Shown here in pieces: positions 39,138 through 53,550 of a DNA stretch of 64,000 nucleotides. Below the pieces are notes generated by a model, which saw only the letters and a list, made by a program, of their open reading frames with translations, had not been told where the DNA came from and made no database searches. The position numbers and the translations under genes were made by a program. The stretch is from contig CAJLBJ010000001.1 of the NCBI GenBank assembly GCA_905204935.1, positions 1-64,000 of the forward strand, given 5' to 3'. The first letter of the stretch is position 1; each line of letters starts with the position of its first letter. The DNA comes from an uncultured Lactobacillus sp. GTDB taxonomy: Bacteria > Bacillota > Bacilli > Lactobacillales > Lactobacillaceae.

Positions 39138-40238
39138 CTATTCGTTGTCAAACACATCTTCTTGTTGACCTTCACTATTTGTTTCTTCAACTTCTGGTTG
39201 TGAAAGCATATCTTGTTGTGACTTGATATCAATCTTATAACCCGTTAAACGTGCTGCCAGACGAACATTTTGACCTCGTTTGCCAATTGCTAATGATAAT
39301 TGATTATCGGGAACAACGACTGTACAAGCATGTTCATTTTCAGGATCAAAAATCACTTCCAAAACCTCAGCCGGATTTAAAGCATTAGCAATGAACTTGG
39401 CTGGTTCTTCACACCATTCAACGATATCCATGTTTTCACCTTTTAACTCATTTACGATCGCTTGAACACGTTCACCACGTGGACCAACACAGGTACCGAC
39501 AGAATCAACCCCTTCTGCATGTGAATAAACCGCAACCTTAGCACGATCGCCTGCTTCGCGTGCGATTGATTTAATTTCAACCGTGCCATCAAAGATTTCA
39601 GGAATTTCTTGTTCAAATAAACGTTTTAACAAGTCAGGATGCGAACGACTCACATAAACTTGTGGACCTTTACTTGTATTATCAACTTTATAAATATAAA
39701 CCTTGATACGATCATGTGATTTATATTCTTCACCTGCAATTTGATCTTGGCGTGAAAGTAAAGCTTCAACCTTACCTAAGTTAACGTAGATATAGCGACT
39801 ATCATGACGTTCAACTTCACCTGTTACGATTTCATTTTCGTATTGAATATATTGATTATAAATAATTGTATGTTCTTCTTCACGCATACGTTGAATAATA
39901 ACTTGTTTAGCAGCTTGTGTTGCGATACGACCAAAATCTTTTGGTGTAACTTCAAATTTAATTTTATCGCCAATTTCATATGCTTTGTTAATCATTAAAG
40001 CATCTTCTAGACTAACCTCTAAATTTGAATCAAAAACTTCATTAACAACTTCTTTTTCAGCGTAAACATGAATATCGCCACGTAGATTATCAAATTCTAC
40101 AACAGCGTTTTGAGCTGATCCATAGTTTTTTTTGTAGGCAGATACCAACGCATTTTCTAACGCTTCAATGACAACTTCTTTTTTAATTCCTTTTTCTACT
40201 TCAAGCGTATTTAATGCACTTAGTAATTCTTTACTCAT
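39138..40238 (-). CDS. nusA: Transcription termination/antitermination factor NusA
   Basis: A 366-aa factor that binds RNA polymerase and modulates pausing and termination. N-terminal domain (LNTLEVEKGIKKEVVIEALE), S1 domain (IVTGEVERHDSRYIYVNLG), and two KH domains (VGTCVGPRGERVQAIVNEL and LAIGKRGQNVRLAARLTG). It lacks the extra C-terminal acidic repeats of proteobacteria, as usual in Firmicutes. It follows rimP by 28 bases. Confidence 0.97.
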   Translation of the reverse strand: MSKELLSALNTLEVEKGIKKEVVIEALENALVSAYKKNYGSAQNAVVEFDNLRGDIHVYAEKEVVNEVFDSNLEVSLEDALMINKAYEIGDKIKFEVTPKDFGRIATQAAKQVIIQRMREEEHTIIYNQYIQYENEIVTGEVERHDSRYIYVNLGKVEALLSRQDQIAGEEYKSHDRIKVYIYKVDNTSKGPQVYVSRSHPDLLKRLFEQEIPEIFDGTVEIKSIAREAGDRAKVAVYSHAEGVDSVGTCVGPRGERVQAIVNELKGENMDIVEWCEEPAKFIANALNPAEVLEVIFDPENEHACTVVVPDNQLSLAIGKRGQNVRLAARLTGYKIDIKSQQDMLSQPEVEETNSEGQQEDVFDNE

Positions 40239-40266
40239 TTTTTCTTTAACTCCTTTAAGAAACTTT

Positions 40267-40740
40267 TTAAAACTTAATTGCTAAGCGAGCCTTGGCAATC
40301 TTATCTCTTGGAATTACAACGCTTCGTTCACGCGTCTTATCCATATATACTAAGGTCAATTCAGTGGCAGTCAATTCTACCATTGTCCCTTCAAAAACCT
40401 TGCAACCATCGATAGGCTGATACAAAGAAATATTGACATAACTATTCAAAGCTCTTTGATAGTCACGTTCTTTTTTTAGTGGTCGTTCTGCACCCGGTGA
40501 AGAAACTTCCAAATAGTAAGCCTGAGGAATCGGATCTGGCTCACAATTATCAAGTTTTTCACTCAATTGGTCACTTACCAATGCACACTCTTCGATATTA
40601 ATTCCATTTGGCTTATCGATATAGACACGTAAATACCAGCTTTTTCCTTCCTTAACAAATTCAATATCAACTAATTCAAATTGATATTCATCTAAAATCG
40701 GCGTTACTAGTTCGGTAACTGTTTCAACAACACTACTCAC
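40267..40740 (-). CDS. rimP: Ribosome maturation factor RimP
   Basis: 157 aa with a GTG start preceded by TAGGAGG. It assists 30S assembly. Typical segments: [56 protein letters not shown] and a C-terminal SH3-like domain. It is the first gene of rimP-nusA-ylxR-ylxQ-infB-rbfA. Its promoter lies beyond a terminator-like hairpin. Confidence 0.95.
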   Translation of the reverse strand: MSSVVETVTELVTPILDEYQFELVDIEFVKEGKSWYLRVYIDKPNGINIEECALVSDQLSEKLDNCEPDPIPQAYYLEVSSPGAERPLKKERDYQRALNSYVNISLYQPIDGCKVFEGTMVELTATELTLVYMDKTRERSVVIPRDKIAKARLAIKF

Positions 40741-40794
40741 GCTTTAACCTCCTAAAATTTTTTTGACCTTGATGGTTCAAGCATTTACTCCAAT

Positions 40795-40821
40795 AAAAAG
40801 AGTGAGCATTGCTGCTCACTC
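40795..40821 (-). terminator. polC terminator, lying inside the rimP leader
   Basis: GAGTGAGCA and TGCTCACTC form a perfect 9-bp stem with a 4-nt loop, followed by TTTTTATT on the minus strand. It is downstream of both polC and the rimP promoter. Confidence 0.9.
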
Positions 40822-40848
40822 CTCGCGAGTTATCAAATTACCTCAATC

Positions 40849-40877
40849 AGTATAGCACACTTGGCATTAAAACTCAA
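40849..40877 (-). promoter_or_regulatory. Promoter of the rimP-nusA-infB operon
   Basis: TTGAGT (40872-40877), 17 bases, TATACT (40849-40854) on the minus strand, beginning just past the polC stop. Start expected near 40842, giving a leader of about 100 bases that includes the hairpin at 40800-40821. Confidence 0.75.
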
Positions 40878-40879
40878 GT

Positions 40880-43800
40880 TTAAAACAAGTCTTCAAACAA
40901 ACTGAGTTGGTTTTCATCTGGTAAATGATCTAAGACATGGTTTTGGTTCATATATTCAATTAAAGAATTAGAAACATGTCCTCGTTTAGCCAAATCTTCT
41001 TTAGAAATAAATTCTTGTTCTTCCCTAGCTGCAACGATTTGTTTAGCAACGTTTAAGCCTAGCCCTGGTATCGCAGAAAACGGAGCCAATAATGTCTTAT
41101 CATCTAAAATTATCCAATCAGATGAATGTGAACGATTGATATCAACCATTTTAAAATTAAATCCACGTTCTATCATTTCATTTGCCAATTCTAAAACAGT
41201 CAATAAATTCTTTTCTTTAGCCGATGCATCATTGCCTTTATCATTGATAGCTTGCATCGCTGCTTTGACCGATTGTTTACCATGTGCCATTGCGATTAAA
41301 TCAAAATCATCTGCTCTCACTGAAAAATATGCTGAATAATAAACTAATGGGAAGTAAACTTTAAAATATGCTATACGCAATGCCATCAAAACATATGCAG
41401 CCGCATGAGCTTTAGGGAACATGTATTTAATCTTCAAACATGCTTCGATATACCATTCAGGAACATTTGCTTCGCGCATTTGCTTTTGCCAATCATCTGG
41501 AATACCTTTGCCTTTACGCACAGATTCCATGATTTTAAAGGCGATATCCGATTCAACTCCCATATGAATCAAATCCATCATGATATCATCACGACAACCA
41601 ATAACTTCTGGCATCGTAACCGTACCATTTTTAATTAACTCTTCGGCATTTCCTAACCAAACATCGGTTCCATGCGATAAGCCAGAAATTTTTAATAACT
41701 CAGCAAACGTCTTTGGATGTGTTTCTTCTAACATTCCTCTAACAAAGCGAGTTCCAAATTCAGGAATTCCCAGTGTTCCTGTTTTCGATTCAATTTGTTC
41801 AGGTGTTACACCTAAAATCTCTGTCCCAGAAAATAACGCCATCACTCCTGGATCATCGGTTGGAATCGTCTTAGGATCAATTCCTGATAAATCTTGGAGC
41901 ATCCGAATCATCGTTGGATCATCATGCCCTAAAATATCAAGTTTCAAGATATTATCGTGGATCGAATGAAAATCAAAGTGTGTGGTCTTCCAAGCTGCCG
42001 TTAAATCGTCAGCTGGGTACTGAATAGGTGTAAAATCATAGATATCCATGTATTTAGGCACAACTAAGATACCAGCTGGATGTTGCCCAGTTGTTCGTTT
42101 GACCCCAGTAGCACCTTTAGCTAAGCGATCTACTTCTGCACCTCGCAAAGTAATTTCATTATCACGCTCATATGCTTTAACATATCCATAAGCCGTCTTA
42201 TCTGCAACCGTTCCAATTGTTCCGGCCCTAAAAACATTGTTTTCGCCAAACAAAACTTTGGTATAGTTATGTGCAATCGGCTGATAATCACCGGAGAAAT
42301 TCAAATCAATATCTGGAACCTTATCACCTTTAAAACCTAAAAAGGTTTCAAATGGAATATCTTGACCGTCTTTGACCAATTCACTACCGCAGTTTGGACA
42401 ATTTTTATCTGGCAAATCATATCCAGAACCATATTCACCTTTTTCAAAAAACTCGGTCCAACAACAATTTGGACAACGATAATGTGGAGGCAGCGGGTTA
42501 ACTTCGGTAATTCCTGTCATTGTCGCGACTAAACTTGAACCAACCGATCCCCGTGAACCAACTAAATAGCCATCTTTATTAGATTTATGCACTAATTTTT
42601 GTGAAATCAAATAAATAACCGAAAAGCCGTTACCTACAACAGATTTGAGTTCTTTATCAATGCGCGCTTCAACAACACGCGGTAAGTTTTCACCATAAAG
42701 TTCATGTGCTTTATTAAACGTTAAATTATTGATATCATCTTCTGCGCCTTCCATTTTAGGCGTGTAAAGTTCATTTTTAACAGGAGAAACATCATCACAC
42801 AAAGCTACAATTTTATTAGGATTAACCACGACTATTTGATGTGCACACTGCTCACCTAAAAAAGCAAAATCAGCTAACATTTCATCTGTTGTTCTAAAAT
42901 GTGCATCAGGTAATTGTTTTAATTTATTCAGTGGATTAGCACCACCTTGGGAATTAATTAAAATCTTACGATAAATGCTATCTTCTTTATTCATGAAGTG
43001 CACATCACCTGTTGCTACTACTGGAATGTTTAATTCTTCACCTAAACGTACCATATCAGCGATAATTTCTTCTAAGTTATTTTCATCACGTACCAATTCT
43101 TGTTCAAGTAAAGGTTGATATAAAGCTTTAGGCTGAACTTCTAAATAATCATAAAATGTTGCTTTTTGTTTTGCTGCCGCGTAACCTTTTTGCATCATTG
43201 CAGTAAAGACTTCACCATTAGCACAAGCAGATCCAACTATTAAACCTTCACGATATTTTTGTAAAACTGCGCGTGGAATTCGCGGAACTCTATGAAAATA
43301 TTTTGTCATCGACGCTGAAACGACCTTAAATAAATTTTTAAGACCCGCTTGCGTCGTTGCCAAAATAATCGCATGAAACGGATGCTCATGTTTATAAGCA
43401 TCATGTTGTCCCGTATATTGATTAAATTCATCATGATATATTATTTGATATTTTTCTTGCGCTTCTTTTAACATCGCATAATAAATATAACCTGTTGCTT
43501 CAGCATCATAAACAGCACGGTGATGATGTTCCAAATTTACATTTAACTTCTTAGCTAAAGTGTTCAATCTGAAACCACGCATTTCAGGATATAAGAAACG
43601 AGCTAACGGCAAGGTATCTAACCAAGGCTCTTGGATTGGTTCCATATCATGACGTAAATAACCGGCATTCATAAAATCAATATCAAACGTTGCATTATGC
43701 CCTACAATAATACTATCTTGACAAAACTCTTTAAACATTTCAAAAACTTCACGTTCTGTCTTAGAGCCTTTAACCATATCATCTGTTATACTTGTCAACT

Positions 43801-45220
43801 CAATTGTTGTTTGAGATAAAGGATGTCCTGGATCTATGAATTGTTCAAATTTATCGATAACTACGCCATCTTTCATTTTAACAGCCGCCAACTCGATAAC
43901 CTTATCATACCGCGCTGATAGACCTGTTGTTTCCGTATCAAAGATTACGTAGGTCGCATTTTTTAATTCTTGGTGTGCTTCATTATAAGCAATCGGCGTT
44001 TGATCGTTGACGATATTAGCTTCAACACCATACAAAATCTTGACGTTATTCTTTTTTCCTGCTGCATGTGCATCTGGGAAAGCCTGTAAATTACCATGAT
44101 CAGTAATTGCAATTGCCTTTTGTCCCCATTTAGCGGCCTGAGCCACATATTCACCGATACTATTGGTTGCATCCATAGTACTCATATTAGAATGCACATG
44201 TAATTCTACTCTTTTTTGATCATTTGGTTGTGTGTCTTTTCGTTGTTCATGTTTTACTTCTACTAAATCATAAATATTAATCACTAATTCATGCGCATAT
44301 GCATCTTCTTGAACACTTCCACGAATCTTAACCCACTGCCCTACTTTGATTGCATCAAATAATGCTTCGTCATTTTCATCTCGTGAAAACTTCCGAACAA
44401 TAAACGAAGAAGTATAATCTGTAACCTTTAGATTCATCAATTTACGTTCAGAGCGTAGTTCTTTGACTTCTTTATCGAAAATATAACCTTGAACGATAAC
44501 AGATCTTTCTTCTTCATTTATATCAACCATCTGTCTTATCGGTACATCAGCTGCTATCTTTTTACCAATTTGCAACGGACCTTCAAAATCATTAAGGTCT
44601 TTAGCTTTAACCTTATTTTGATTTTGCGCCTTGATTGCCTCTAAAGCTTGTTTTGCTAGTTGCTCATCTTGCTTTGCTTGCATCGCTTGATAATCTTTAA
44701 GTTGTTCTGCAACTTGTTTTTGATCACATACAGTCATAAAATTTAGGCGTGGGAAACCTAATTGCTGATAAGTCTGGCTAATTGGACCTAGTGCTTGATT
44801 ATCCAAGTATTGTTTAGCAAATTCACTATTAGCTTGTAATATGATTGCATCCGCATCAACTTTTGGGCCTCCGTTACACAGGCTTTGCAACTGTGATTCA
44901 TTAATCCCGCATTGAGTCGTTATCCAAGACCAATAAGCTTGTAAGTGTTCAGTTGTTACTTTAGGATTAGTAGTTGTAATAAAAACCTGCGTTTGTGCAA
45001 TGTCTTTAAATGCCAAACCTATAGATTGTTGTAAGGCCATAAATGTCTGGTAAGGTAAAATATCTGATAATTGGAGATAAAAATCCCAACATTTCGATTG
45101 CGTGTGCACTTTTACCTTTTCAATCAAAGCAGTTGCTAACAAGCTTTGCTCTTGTTGACTAGGTTGCCAGTTGACTTGTTCCAACAGTTTTTGAAACATC
45201 TCTTTTTTATCAAGTGCCAT
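40880..45220 (-). CDS. polC: DNA polymerase III alpha subunit, PolC type
   Basis: A 1446-aa replicative polymerase with built-in proofreading, as in low-GC Gram-positives. Order: N-terminal domain, OB fold (around [21 protein letters not shown]), PHP domain ([19 protein letters not shown]), inserted DEDDh exonuclease ([20 protein letters not shown] to [13 protein letters not shown]), rest of PHP, zinc cysteines ([14 protein letters not shown]), and the polymerase core with [12 protein letters not shown] and [19 protein letters not shown] at 45220. The ribosome site AAAGGAT overlaps a palindrome. It follows proS after a terminator. Confidence 0.98.
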   Translation of the reverse strand: MALDKKEMFQKLLEQVNWQPSQQEQSLLATALIEKVKVHTQSKCWDFYLQLSDILPYQTFMALQQSIGLAFKDIAQTQVFITTTNPKVTTEHLQAYWSWITTQCGINESQLQSLCNGGPKVDADAIILQANSEFAKQYLDNQALGPISQTYQQLGFPRLNFMTVCDQKQVAEQLKDYQAMQAKQDEQLAKQALEAIKAQNQNKVKAKDLNDFEGPLQIGKKIAADVPIRQMVDINEEERSVIVQGYIFDKEVKELRSERKLMNLKVTDYTSSFIVRKFSRDENDEALFDAIKVGQWVKIRGSVQEDAYAHELVINIYDLVEVKHEQRKDTQPNDQKRVELHVHSNMSTMDATNSIGEYVAQAAKWGQKAIAITDHGNLQAFPDAHAAGKKNNVKILYGVEANIVNDQTPIAYNEAHQELKNATYVIFDTETTGLSARYDKVIELAAVKMKDGVVIDKFEQFIDPGHPLSQTTIELTSITDDMVKGSKTEREVFEMFKEFCQDSIIVGHNATFDIDFMNAGYLRHDMEPIQEPWLDTLPLARFLYPEMRGFRLNTLAKKLNVNLEHHHRAVYDAEATGYIYYAMLKEAQEKYQIIYHDEFNQYTGQHDAYKHEHPFHAIILATTQAGLKNLFKVVSASMTKYFHRVPRIPRAVLQKYREGLIVGSACANGEVFTAMMQKGYAAAKQKATFYDYLEVQPKALYQPLLEQELVRDENNLEEIIADMVRLGEELNIPVVATGDVHFMNKEDSIYRKILINSQGGANPLNKLKQLPDAHFRTTDEMLADFAFLGEQCAHQIVVVNPNKIVALCDDVSPVKNELYTPKMEGAEDDINNLTFNKAHELYGENLPRVVEARIDKELKSVVGNGFSVIYLISQKLVHKSNKDGYLVGSRGSVGSSLVATMTGITEVNPLPPHYRCPNCCWTEFFEKGEYGSGYDLPDKNCPNCGSELVKDGQDIPFETFLGFKGDKVPDIDLNFSGDYQPIAHNYTKVLFGENNVFRAGTIGTVADKTAYGYVKAYERDNEITLRGAEVDRLAKGATGVKRTTGQHPAGILVVPKYMDIYDFTPIQYPADDLTAAWKTTHFDFHSIHDNILKLDILGHDDPTMIRMLQDLSGIDPKTIPTDDPGVMALFSGTEILGVTPEQIESKTGTLGIPEFGTRFVRGMLEETHPKTFAELLKISGLSHGTDVWLGNAEELIKNGTVTMPEVIGCRDDIMMDLIHMGVESDIAFKIMESVRKGKGIPDDWQKQMREANVPEWYIEACLKIKYMFPKAHAAAYVLMALRIAYFKVYFPLVYYSAYFSVRADDFDLIAMAHGKQSVKAAMQAINDKGNDASAKEKNLLTVLELANEMIERGFNFKMVDINRSHSSDWIILDDKTLLAPFSAIPGLGLNVAKQIVAAREEQEFISKEDLAKRGHVSNSLIEYMNQNHVLDHLPDENQLSLFEDLF

Positions 45221-45229
45221 CTTTTTATC

Positions 45230-45245
45230 CTTTCTTGCAAGAAAG
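45230..45245. repeat. Palindrome in the polC leader, also found at pyrH
   Basis: CTTTCTTGCAAGAAAG is a perfect 16-bp palindrome. Its right arm on the minus strand carries the polC AAAGG ribosome site, and it overlaps the proS terminator arm. The 14-bp core TTTCTTGCAAGAAA recurs at 51412-51425. Confidence 0.7.
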
Positions 45246-45272
45246 ACTGAAACAAAACTTGTTTCAGTCTTT
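45242..45272 (-). terminator. proS terminator
   Basis: AAAGACTGAAAC and GTTTCAGTCTTT pair perfectly over 12 bases with a 7-nt loop; CTTGC follows the T triplet, so the U tract is poor. Confidence 0.7.
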
Positions 45273-45280
45273 TTTGCTTA

Positions 45281-48321
<3,041 letters not shown>

Positions 48322-48342
48322 TTAGACTCCCTTCTGCTCATT

Positions 48343-49137
48343 TTAAATCAAGCCCGTAAAATGTAATAACGGTAAAACAAATAATAATGAATCAAAACGA
48401 TCCAAGATTCCACCGTGTCCAGGTAAAATATTTCCTGAATCTTTGACACCATAATGACGTTTAAAAGCCGATTCAATTAAATCGCCTAGCTGGCCTCCAA
48501 TTGAGAAAAATAGTGTTAATACTAACATAACTGGCAAGCTATAAAAACCTGCTTGGTTGCCAAAAAAGTATAGGTAAATCCCTACCAAAACAACTGCGCT
48601 AAGCGTTCCTCCAATTGAACCTTCCCAAGTTTTATTAGGACTAATATGTGGTGCAAGTTTATTTTTACCAATTTTCCGGCCAATCATATAAGCACCGCTA
48701 TCAGTAATCCATACAATTAATAACGCATATAAAATCATTTGCCAGCTTTGTGCTCGAGCTACTAGCATATAATGAAAACCAAAGCCAGCATACAATGCCC
48801 CTAAAACTAATACACCCGCATCATCAAAAGAAAAGCGATTTTTTGATACTACCATGTGAATTAGTAAACACAATAACCCAATATATAATATTTCTAACAA
48901 AGTTATTTGTTTAGGCAAGAAACTTAGCCAATCTTCTGGAACTAACAAAGCTGCAATCATCAAAAAGCTAATTATTGCTTCTGGTGATACCAATAGTTTC
49001 TTTTTCATTCTTAAAAATTCAGACATTGCGACTAGACCCATCGCAATAACTAAAATATTAAACGCAGTCCCACCAATCACCAAAAGTGGTACAAAAATGA
49101 TTAAGGCAACAATAGCCGTTATCACACGTTGTTTCAT
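48343..49137 (-). CDS. cdsA: Phosphatidate cytidylyltransferase CdsA
   Basis: 264 aa, about seven membrane helices. It makes CDP-diacylglycerol, the precursor of the anionic phospholipids. The signature is at the C-terminal half: ITDSGAYMIGRKIGKNKLAP, ISPNKTWEGSIGG, GQLGDLIESAFKRHYGVKDSG and LPGHGGILDRFDS. Start ATG overlaps the uppS TGA by 4 bases. Confidence 0.96.
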   Translation of the reverse strand: MKQRVITAIVALIIFVPLLVIGGTAFNILVIAMGLVAMSEFLRMKKKLLVSPEAIISFLMIAALLVPEDWLSFLPKQITLLEILYIGLLCLLIHMVVSKNRFSFDDAGVLVLGALYAGFGFHYMLVARAQSWQMILYALLIVWITDSGAYMIGRKIGKNKLAPHISPNKTWEGSIGGTLSAVVLVGIYLYFFGNQAGFYSLPVMLVLTLFFSIGGQLGDLIESAFKRHYGVKDSGNILPGHGGILDRFDSLLFVLPLLHFTGLI

Positions 49138-49934
49138 TTATCAGTACTCTCCTTTTTCGTTTCCTTAATACCACCATAGCGTCGATCTCTAGCTTGATAT
49201 TTGGCAATATCAGCTAATAAATTAACTGGCTTATAGTCTGGCCATAATACATCTGTAAAAATCAATTCACTATAAGCTATTTGCCACAATAAAAAATTTG
49301 AGATTCTTTCTTCACCACTTGTGCGAATCAACAAATCCGGATCGTTATATGGCGCAACTTGTTGTGTCATCAAGACACGATCAAGCGTTTTTTCATCAAT
49401 TTCATCAGGTTTTAGTTTGTTTTCTAAAACTTCTGTAGCTAATGTTTGAATCCCGCTAATAATCTCTGCTCTACTACCATAGTTTAAAGCAAAGTTTAAA
49501 ATCATGCCGGTATTTTGCGATGTTTGTGCAATTGCATCATCAACTGCCTTACGCGTTGAAGCAGGCAATTGATCTGTATATCCCATAACATTAACTTTAA
49601 CATTTTTTTCAATTAATTCTGGTACAAATTTGTCAAAAAATTTAACTGGCAAATCCATTAAAAAATTAACTTCAGATGCCGGTCTTTTCCAGTTTTCAGT
49701 TGAAAAAGCATATAATGTTAAGACTTTAACACCTAGATCACTAGCCGTTTTAGTTATCTCTTTAACTACTTCCATTCCTTGTTTATGTCCAGCAACACGT
49801 GGCAATAATTTTTTTTGAGCCCAGCGTCCATTGCCATCCATGATAATTGCGACATGCTTTGGAATTCGTTCTTCATCTAACTTAATTTCAACTGTCGTAT
49901 CATCGGCAGCTTTTTGCTTGAAAATCTTAAACAA
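49134..49934 (-). CDS. uppS: Undecaprenyl pyrophosphate synthase UppS
   Basis: About 266 aa. A cis-prenyltransferase that makes the C55 lipid carrier for peptidoglycan and teichoic acid. Motifs: HVAIIMDGNGRWAQKK (catalytic Asp), GHKQGMEVVKE, LTLYAFSTENWKRP, LNFALNYGSRAEI and DLLIRTSGEERISNFLLWQ. I chose TTG at 49934 because GGGGGTG lies 6 bases before it; GTG codons at 49943 and 49949 are alternatives without a site. First gene of uppS-cdsA-rseP-proS. Confidence 0.94.
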   Translation of the reverse strand: MFKIFKQKAADDTTVEIKLDEERIPKHVAIIMDGNGRWAQKKLLPRVAGHKQGMEVVKEITKTASDLGVKVLTLYAFSTENWKRPASEVNFLMDLPVKFFDKFVPELIEKNVKVNVMGYTDQLPASTRKAVDDAIAQTSQNTGMILNFALNYGSRAEIISGIQTLATEVLENKLKPDEIDEKTLDRVLMTQQVAPYNDPDLLIRTSGEERISNFLLWQIAYSELIFTDVLWPDYKPVNLLADIAKYQARDRRYGGIKETKKESTDK

Positions 49935-50022
49935 AAAATTCACCCCCACAGGTCATATGCTTAATTGTATCAAAAATCTAGCTATTTCAAACCAGATTTT
50001 TGATATTTTTTACTAACATTAA

Positions 50023-50070
50023 TAAAAGGAGCAAAATTTAATTGGAAGACTCAAATCTTCATTTTGCCCC
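50023..50070 (-). terminator. frr terminator
   Basis: GGGGCAAAAT and ATTTTGCTCC pair with one wobble, with an inner GAAGA/TCTTC stem, followed by TTTTA on the minus strand. It separates pyrH-frr from uppS. Confidence 0.82.
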
Positions 50071-50092
50071 TTTCATACTTATTTATTTAATT

Positions 50093-50656
50093 TTAGCCTT
50101 CCAAGATTTCTTTTTCTTTTTCAGCTGTAATTTGATCGATATTTTTGATTGATGCATCCGTTACTTTTTGTGCTTGATCTTCCAAATCGCGCAAATCATC
50201 TTCGGTTAATTCACCATTTTTTTGCGCTTTCTTTAAGGCATCCATCATTTCACGACGCACGTTACGCACAGCAACCTTACCTGTTTCAGCAACAGATTTT
50301 ACTTCCTTAGCAAGTTCTTTTCTACGTTCTTCTGTCAATTGTGGAATTACCAAGCGAATGGAATTACCATCACTAGCTGGAGAAATCCCTAAATCAGAAG
50401 CTAAGATAGCATGCTCAACATCTTTAATAGATGACTTATCATATGGTGTAATCAATAATACACGTGCTTCTGGCACAGAAATTTGAGCTAATTGATTCAA
50501 TGGTGTTGGTGCTCCATAGTATTCAACCATAATTCTGTTTAATAAACTAGCATTTGCACGTCCTGCACGAATATTGCCTAATTCACGTTGTAATGATTGT
50601 TCTGATTTGGTCATCTTTTCTTGACCATCTTTAATAATTTGATTAGTAATCTTCAT
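50093..50656 (-). CDS. frr: Ribosome recycling factor
   Basis: 187 aa. Splits post-termination ribosomes with EF-G. Typical sequence: [59 protein letters not shown] and [17 protein letters not shown]. It begins 3 bases after pyrH. Confidence 0.97.
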   Translation of the reverse strand: MKITNQIIKDGQEKMTKSEQSLQRELGNIRAGRANASLLNRIMVEYYGAPTPLNQLAQISVPEARVLLITPYDKSSIKDVEHAILASDLGISPASDGNSIRLVIPQLTEERRKELAKEVKSVAETGKVAVRNVRREMMDALKKAQKNGELTEDDLRDLEDQAQKVTDASIKNIDQITAEKEKEILEG

Positions 50657-50659
50657 AAA

Positions 50660-51463
<804 letters not shown>

Positions 51464-51507
51464 CTATCCTTAATCGTACAAATAGCATCAAAAATTCGCT
51501 AAAACTG

Positions 51508-51534
51508 AAAAACGCCACCTAAAAAGATGACGTT
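51508..51534 (-). terminator. Terminator of the metallohydrolase gene
   Basis: AACGTCATC pairs with GGTGGCGTT using G-U pairs across a 6-nt loop, followed by TTTTC on the minus strand. Directly past the stop. Confidence 0.75.
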
Positions 51535-51538
51535 TAGT

Positions 51539-52180
51539 TTATTTCAAAAGACACAAACCTTCAATGTCTGATTGCAAGCAAGCAATAAATTCTGCGCCTT
51601 GTTGCATATTACCAACTACACTGCCGTAATGTGTTGGAATAGCTAATTTAGGTTTGATTTGATTGATGAGTTGAGCTGCTTGTTGAGGATCCATTGTATA
51701 ATGACCACCAACTGGTACAAATGCCACATCACAAACTACCTTTTTGACTTCATCAATTAGATCTAAATCACCGGAAATATAATATTTAACACCAAAAAGT
51801 TCAACAACATATCCTACCCAGCCGTTTGCTTTAGGATGAAATGGCTTATCAATATTATAGGCTGGAATCGTTGCAAAATTAATATTTAGCATTTCATAAT
51901 GTTGGTTTGGCTCCACTAACATGAAATCAAGACCTAATTTTTCTAAGGCCTCTTTCATCTCTATTGGAGCAACAACCTTAGTCTCAGCATTAATAACTTT
52001 GTTTAAATCCGATACGCTGAAATGATCACCATGACTATGTGTCAAAAAAACTAAGTTAGCATCATGTGTTGCTTTTGCAATATTATAGGGATCAAAATAA
52101 ATGCTAAATTGTTCAGTTGTCGTTAATTTAATGGCACTTTGACAAATGACTTCCATTTTAACAAGGTTATTCATTGTCAT
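51539..52180 (-). CDS. Metallo-beta-lactamase-fold hydrolase
   Basis: 213 aa from the ATG at 52180 (AAAGGAG 8 bases upstream). Zinc motif THSHGDH (HxHxDH), a further Asp in ISGDLDLID and a late His in IPTHYGS, as in UlaG-like or UPF0173 family members. The substrate is unknown; likely an intracellular hydrolase. It has its own promoter and terminator, so it is monocistronic. Confidence 0.88.
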   Translation of the reverse strand: MTMNNLVKMEVICQSAIKLTTTEQFSIYFDPYNIAKATHDANLVFLTHSHGDHFSVSDLNKVINAETKVVAPIEMKEALEKLGLDFMLVEPNQHYEMLNINFATIPAYNIDKPFHPKANGWVGYVVELFGVKYYISGDLDLIDEVKKVVCDVAFVPVGGHYTMDPQQAAQLINQIKPKLAIPTHYGSVVGNMQQGAEFIACLQSDIEGLCLLK

Positions 52181-52211
52181 TGATATCACTCCTTTATCAA
52201 TTATCACAGAA

Positions 52212-52241
52212 ATTATAATACATCATGAACGATAAAATCAA
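52212..52241 (-). promoter_or_regulatory. Promoter of the metallohydrolase gene
   Basis: TTGATT (52236-52241), 18 bases, TATAAT (52212-52217) on the minus strand. Confidence 0.75.
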
Positions 52242-52343
52242 AGTTTAATATAGATATTAAATTTTCTTATTAATTGGGCATTTATTAGTTTAAAATTCAA
52301 ATGTTTTTATACATTTTTTCAAAAACATAGGTAGTCATACACT

Positions 52344-52375
52344 AAAAAAGTGGCCAATCCTAAGACCAACCACTT
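52344..52375 (-). terminator. Terminator of the aldo/keto reductase gene
   Basis: AAGTGG/CCACTT stem with inner G-U pairs, followed by TTTTTTAG on the minus strand. It lies about 85 bases past the stop. The rest of 52208-52457 holds only the metallohydrolase promoter. Confidence 0.7.
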
Positions 52376-52457
52376 CATAAGCAATAGCTCATTTATTAAC
52401 CTTCAAAGTAAAATTCAAAAGATCTATATCATGGACATATCGCTACATCTCAAAATG

Positions 52458-53441
52458 TTATATATTATAACCAACAATTTTATGCGGCTCATACAATTCT
52501 TCAAGATAAGCGATATCGTCTTTACTAATGCAAACCTCAAAACTCGAGCTATAATCAGTCAAATACTGCACTTTAGTCACTCCTAAAATTGGCGCACAAA
52601 CTCCTTTAGCATATAACCAAGCTAAAGCAATTTGTGTCATACTAACATCATACTTTTGTGCTAATTGTGCCACTCTTTTAATGATTAAACTATCTTGTTG
52701 TAACGTTTTATCATACTTTTGTTGTGCAATCCTATCATTTTTAGCACGTAAACTTTGCCCTTGATTAATTCGCGCTAAACGACCGGCTGCTAACGGACTA
52801 TATGGTACTAAAGCTACTCCTAAGTCCTGACATAAAGGAATCATTTCACGTTCTTCTTCACGATACAAGAGATTATAATGATTTTGCATCACGCTAAATG
52901 GTGTCCAATTGTTTTTTAATGCTAAATACTGCGCCTTTTGAAATTGCCATGCAGCCATACTCGAAGCACCTAGGGCTAAAACTTTACCACTACGAACTAA
53001 ATCGTTTAAAGCACTTAAGGTTTCGGCTAAATCTGTTTGCGAATCAAAACGATGAATATATAACAGGTCTAAGTAATCTGTTTGCAGACGTTTTAAAGAA
53101 CACTCTACTTCATAAAAAATTTCCTTGCGCGATAAGCCACAACCATTTGGCGTTGAACGCATCGGTTCACTTAATTTAGTTGCTAAAACAACTTCATGTC
53201 GTTTAGTATATTTGTTAAGTAAGTCTCCTAAAATTTCTTCACTACTGCCTATACCATAAACATTAGCGGTATCAAAAAAATTAATTCCTATGTTGACAGC
53301 TTCTTTAACAATACTTTCTGCTTGTTGCTTAGATAAGACCCAATTATGTATCCATTTGTTTGGATCTCCAAAGCTCATCGCTCCTAAACAAATTCTTGAA
53401 ACATCCATTCCTGTTTTCCCTAGTTTAGTATATTCCATCAT
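52458..53441 (-). CDS. Aldo/keto reductase
   Basis: 327 aa, an NADPH-dependent oxidoreductase with the TIM-barrel AKR fold. Catalytic tetrad visible: D and Y in INFFDTANVYGIGSSEEI, K in VVLATKLS, H in LLYIHRFD. Also GRSS-like GLSRKEIFYEVECSLKRLQ. The C-terminal cofactor region ends in PILGVTKVQYL. Two ATG codons open the frame after AAAGGAG. It lies 105 bases downstream of a TetR regulator gene that probably controls it. The physiological substrate is not evident. Confidence 0.93.
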   Translation of the reverse strand: MMEYTKLGKTGMDVSRICLGAMSFGDPNKWIHNWVLSKQQAESIVKEAVNIGINFFDTANVYGIGSSEEILGDLLNKYTKRHEVVLATKLSEPMRSTPNGCGLSRKEIFYEVECSLKRLQTDYLDLLYIHRFDSQTDLAETLSALNDLVRSGKVLALGASSMAAWQFQKAQYLALKNNWTPFSVMQNHYNLLYREEEREMIPLCQDLGVALVPYSPLAAGRLARINQGQSLRAKNDRIAQQKYDKTLQQDSLIIKRVAQLAQKYDVSMTQIALAWLYAKGVCAPILGVTKVQYLTDYSSSFEVCISKDDIAYLEELYEPHKIVGYNI

Positions 53442-53526
53442 CTCAGCTCCTTTAACTTAACTATCTTTAGTTTAAAAAAAACAGTTGCTAAAGCGAATAG
53501 ACAAATCCAGCCATTTATCTATCTTT

Positions 53527-53550
53527 TTGACATTTACACAAAACTGTCAA
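53527..53550. promoter_or_regulatory. Inverted repeat between TetR gene and reductase
   Basis: TTGACA, twelve bases, TGTCAA: a perfect 6-bp inverted repeat overlapping the TetR stop codon. Neither strand has a U tract after it, so it may be an operator rather than a terminator. On the minus strand TTGACA could also serve as a -35, but no -10 is found at proper spacing. Confidence 0.45.

Noticed and set aside
41489-41505. Self-targeting of polC by a spacer
   Set aside because: The seed end does not match and no TTC is in place, so interference is not expected.
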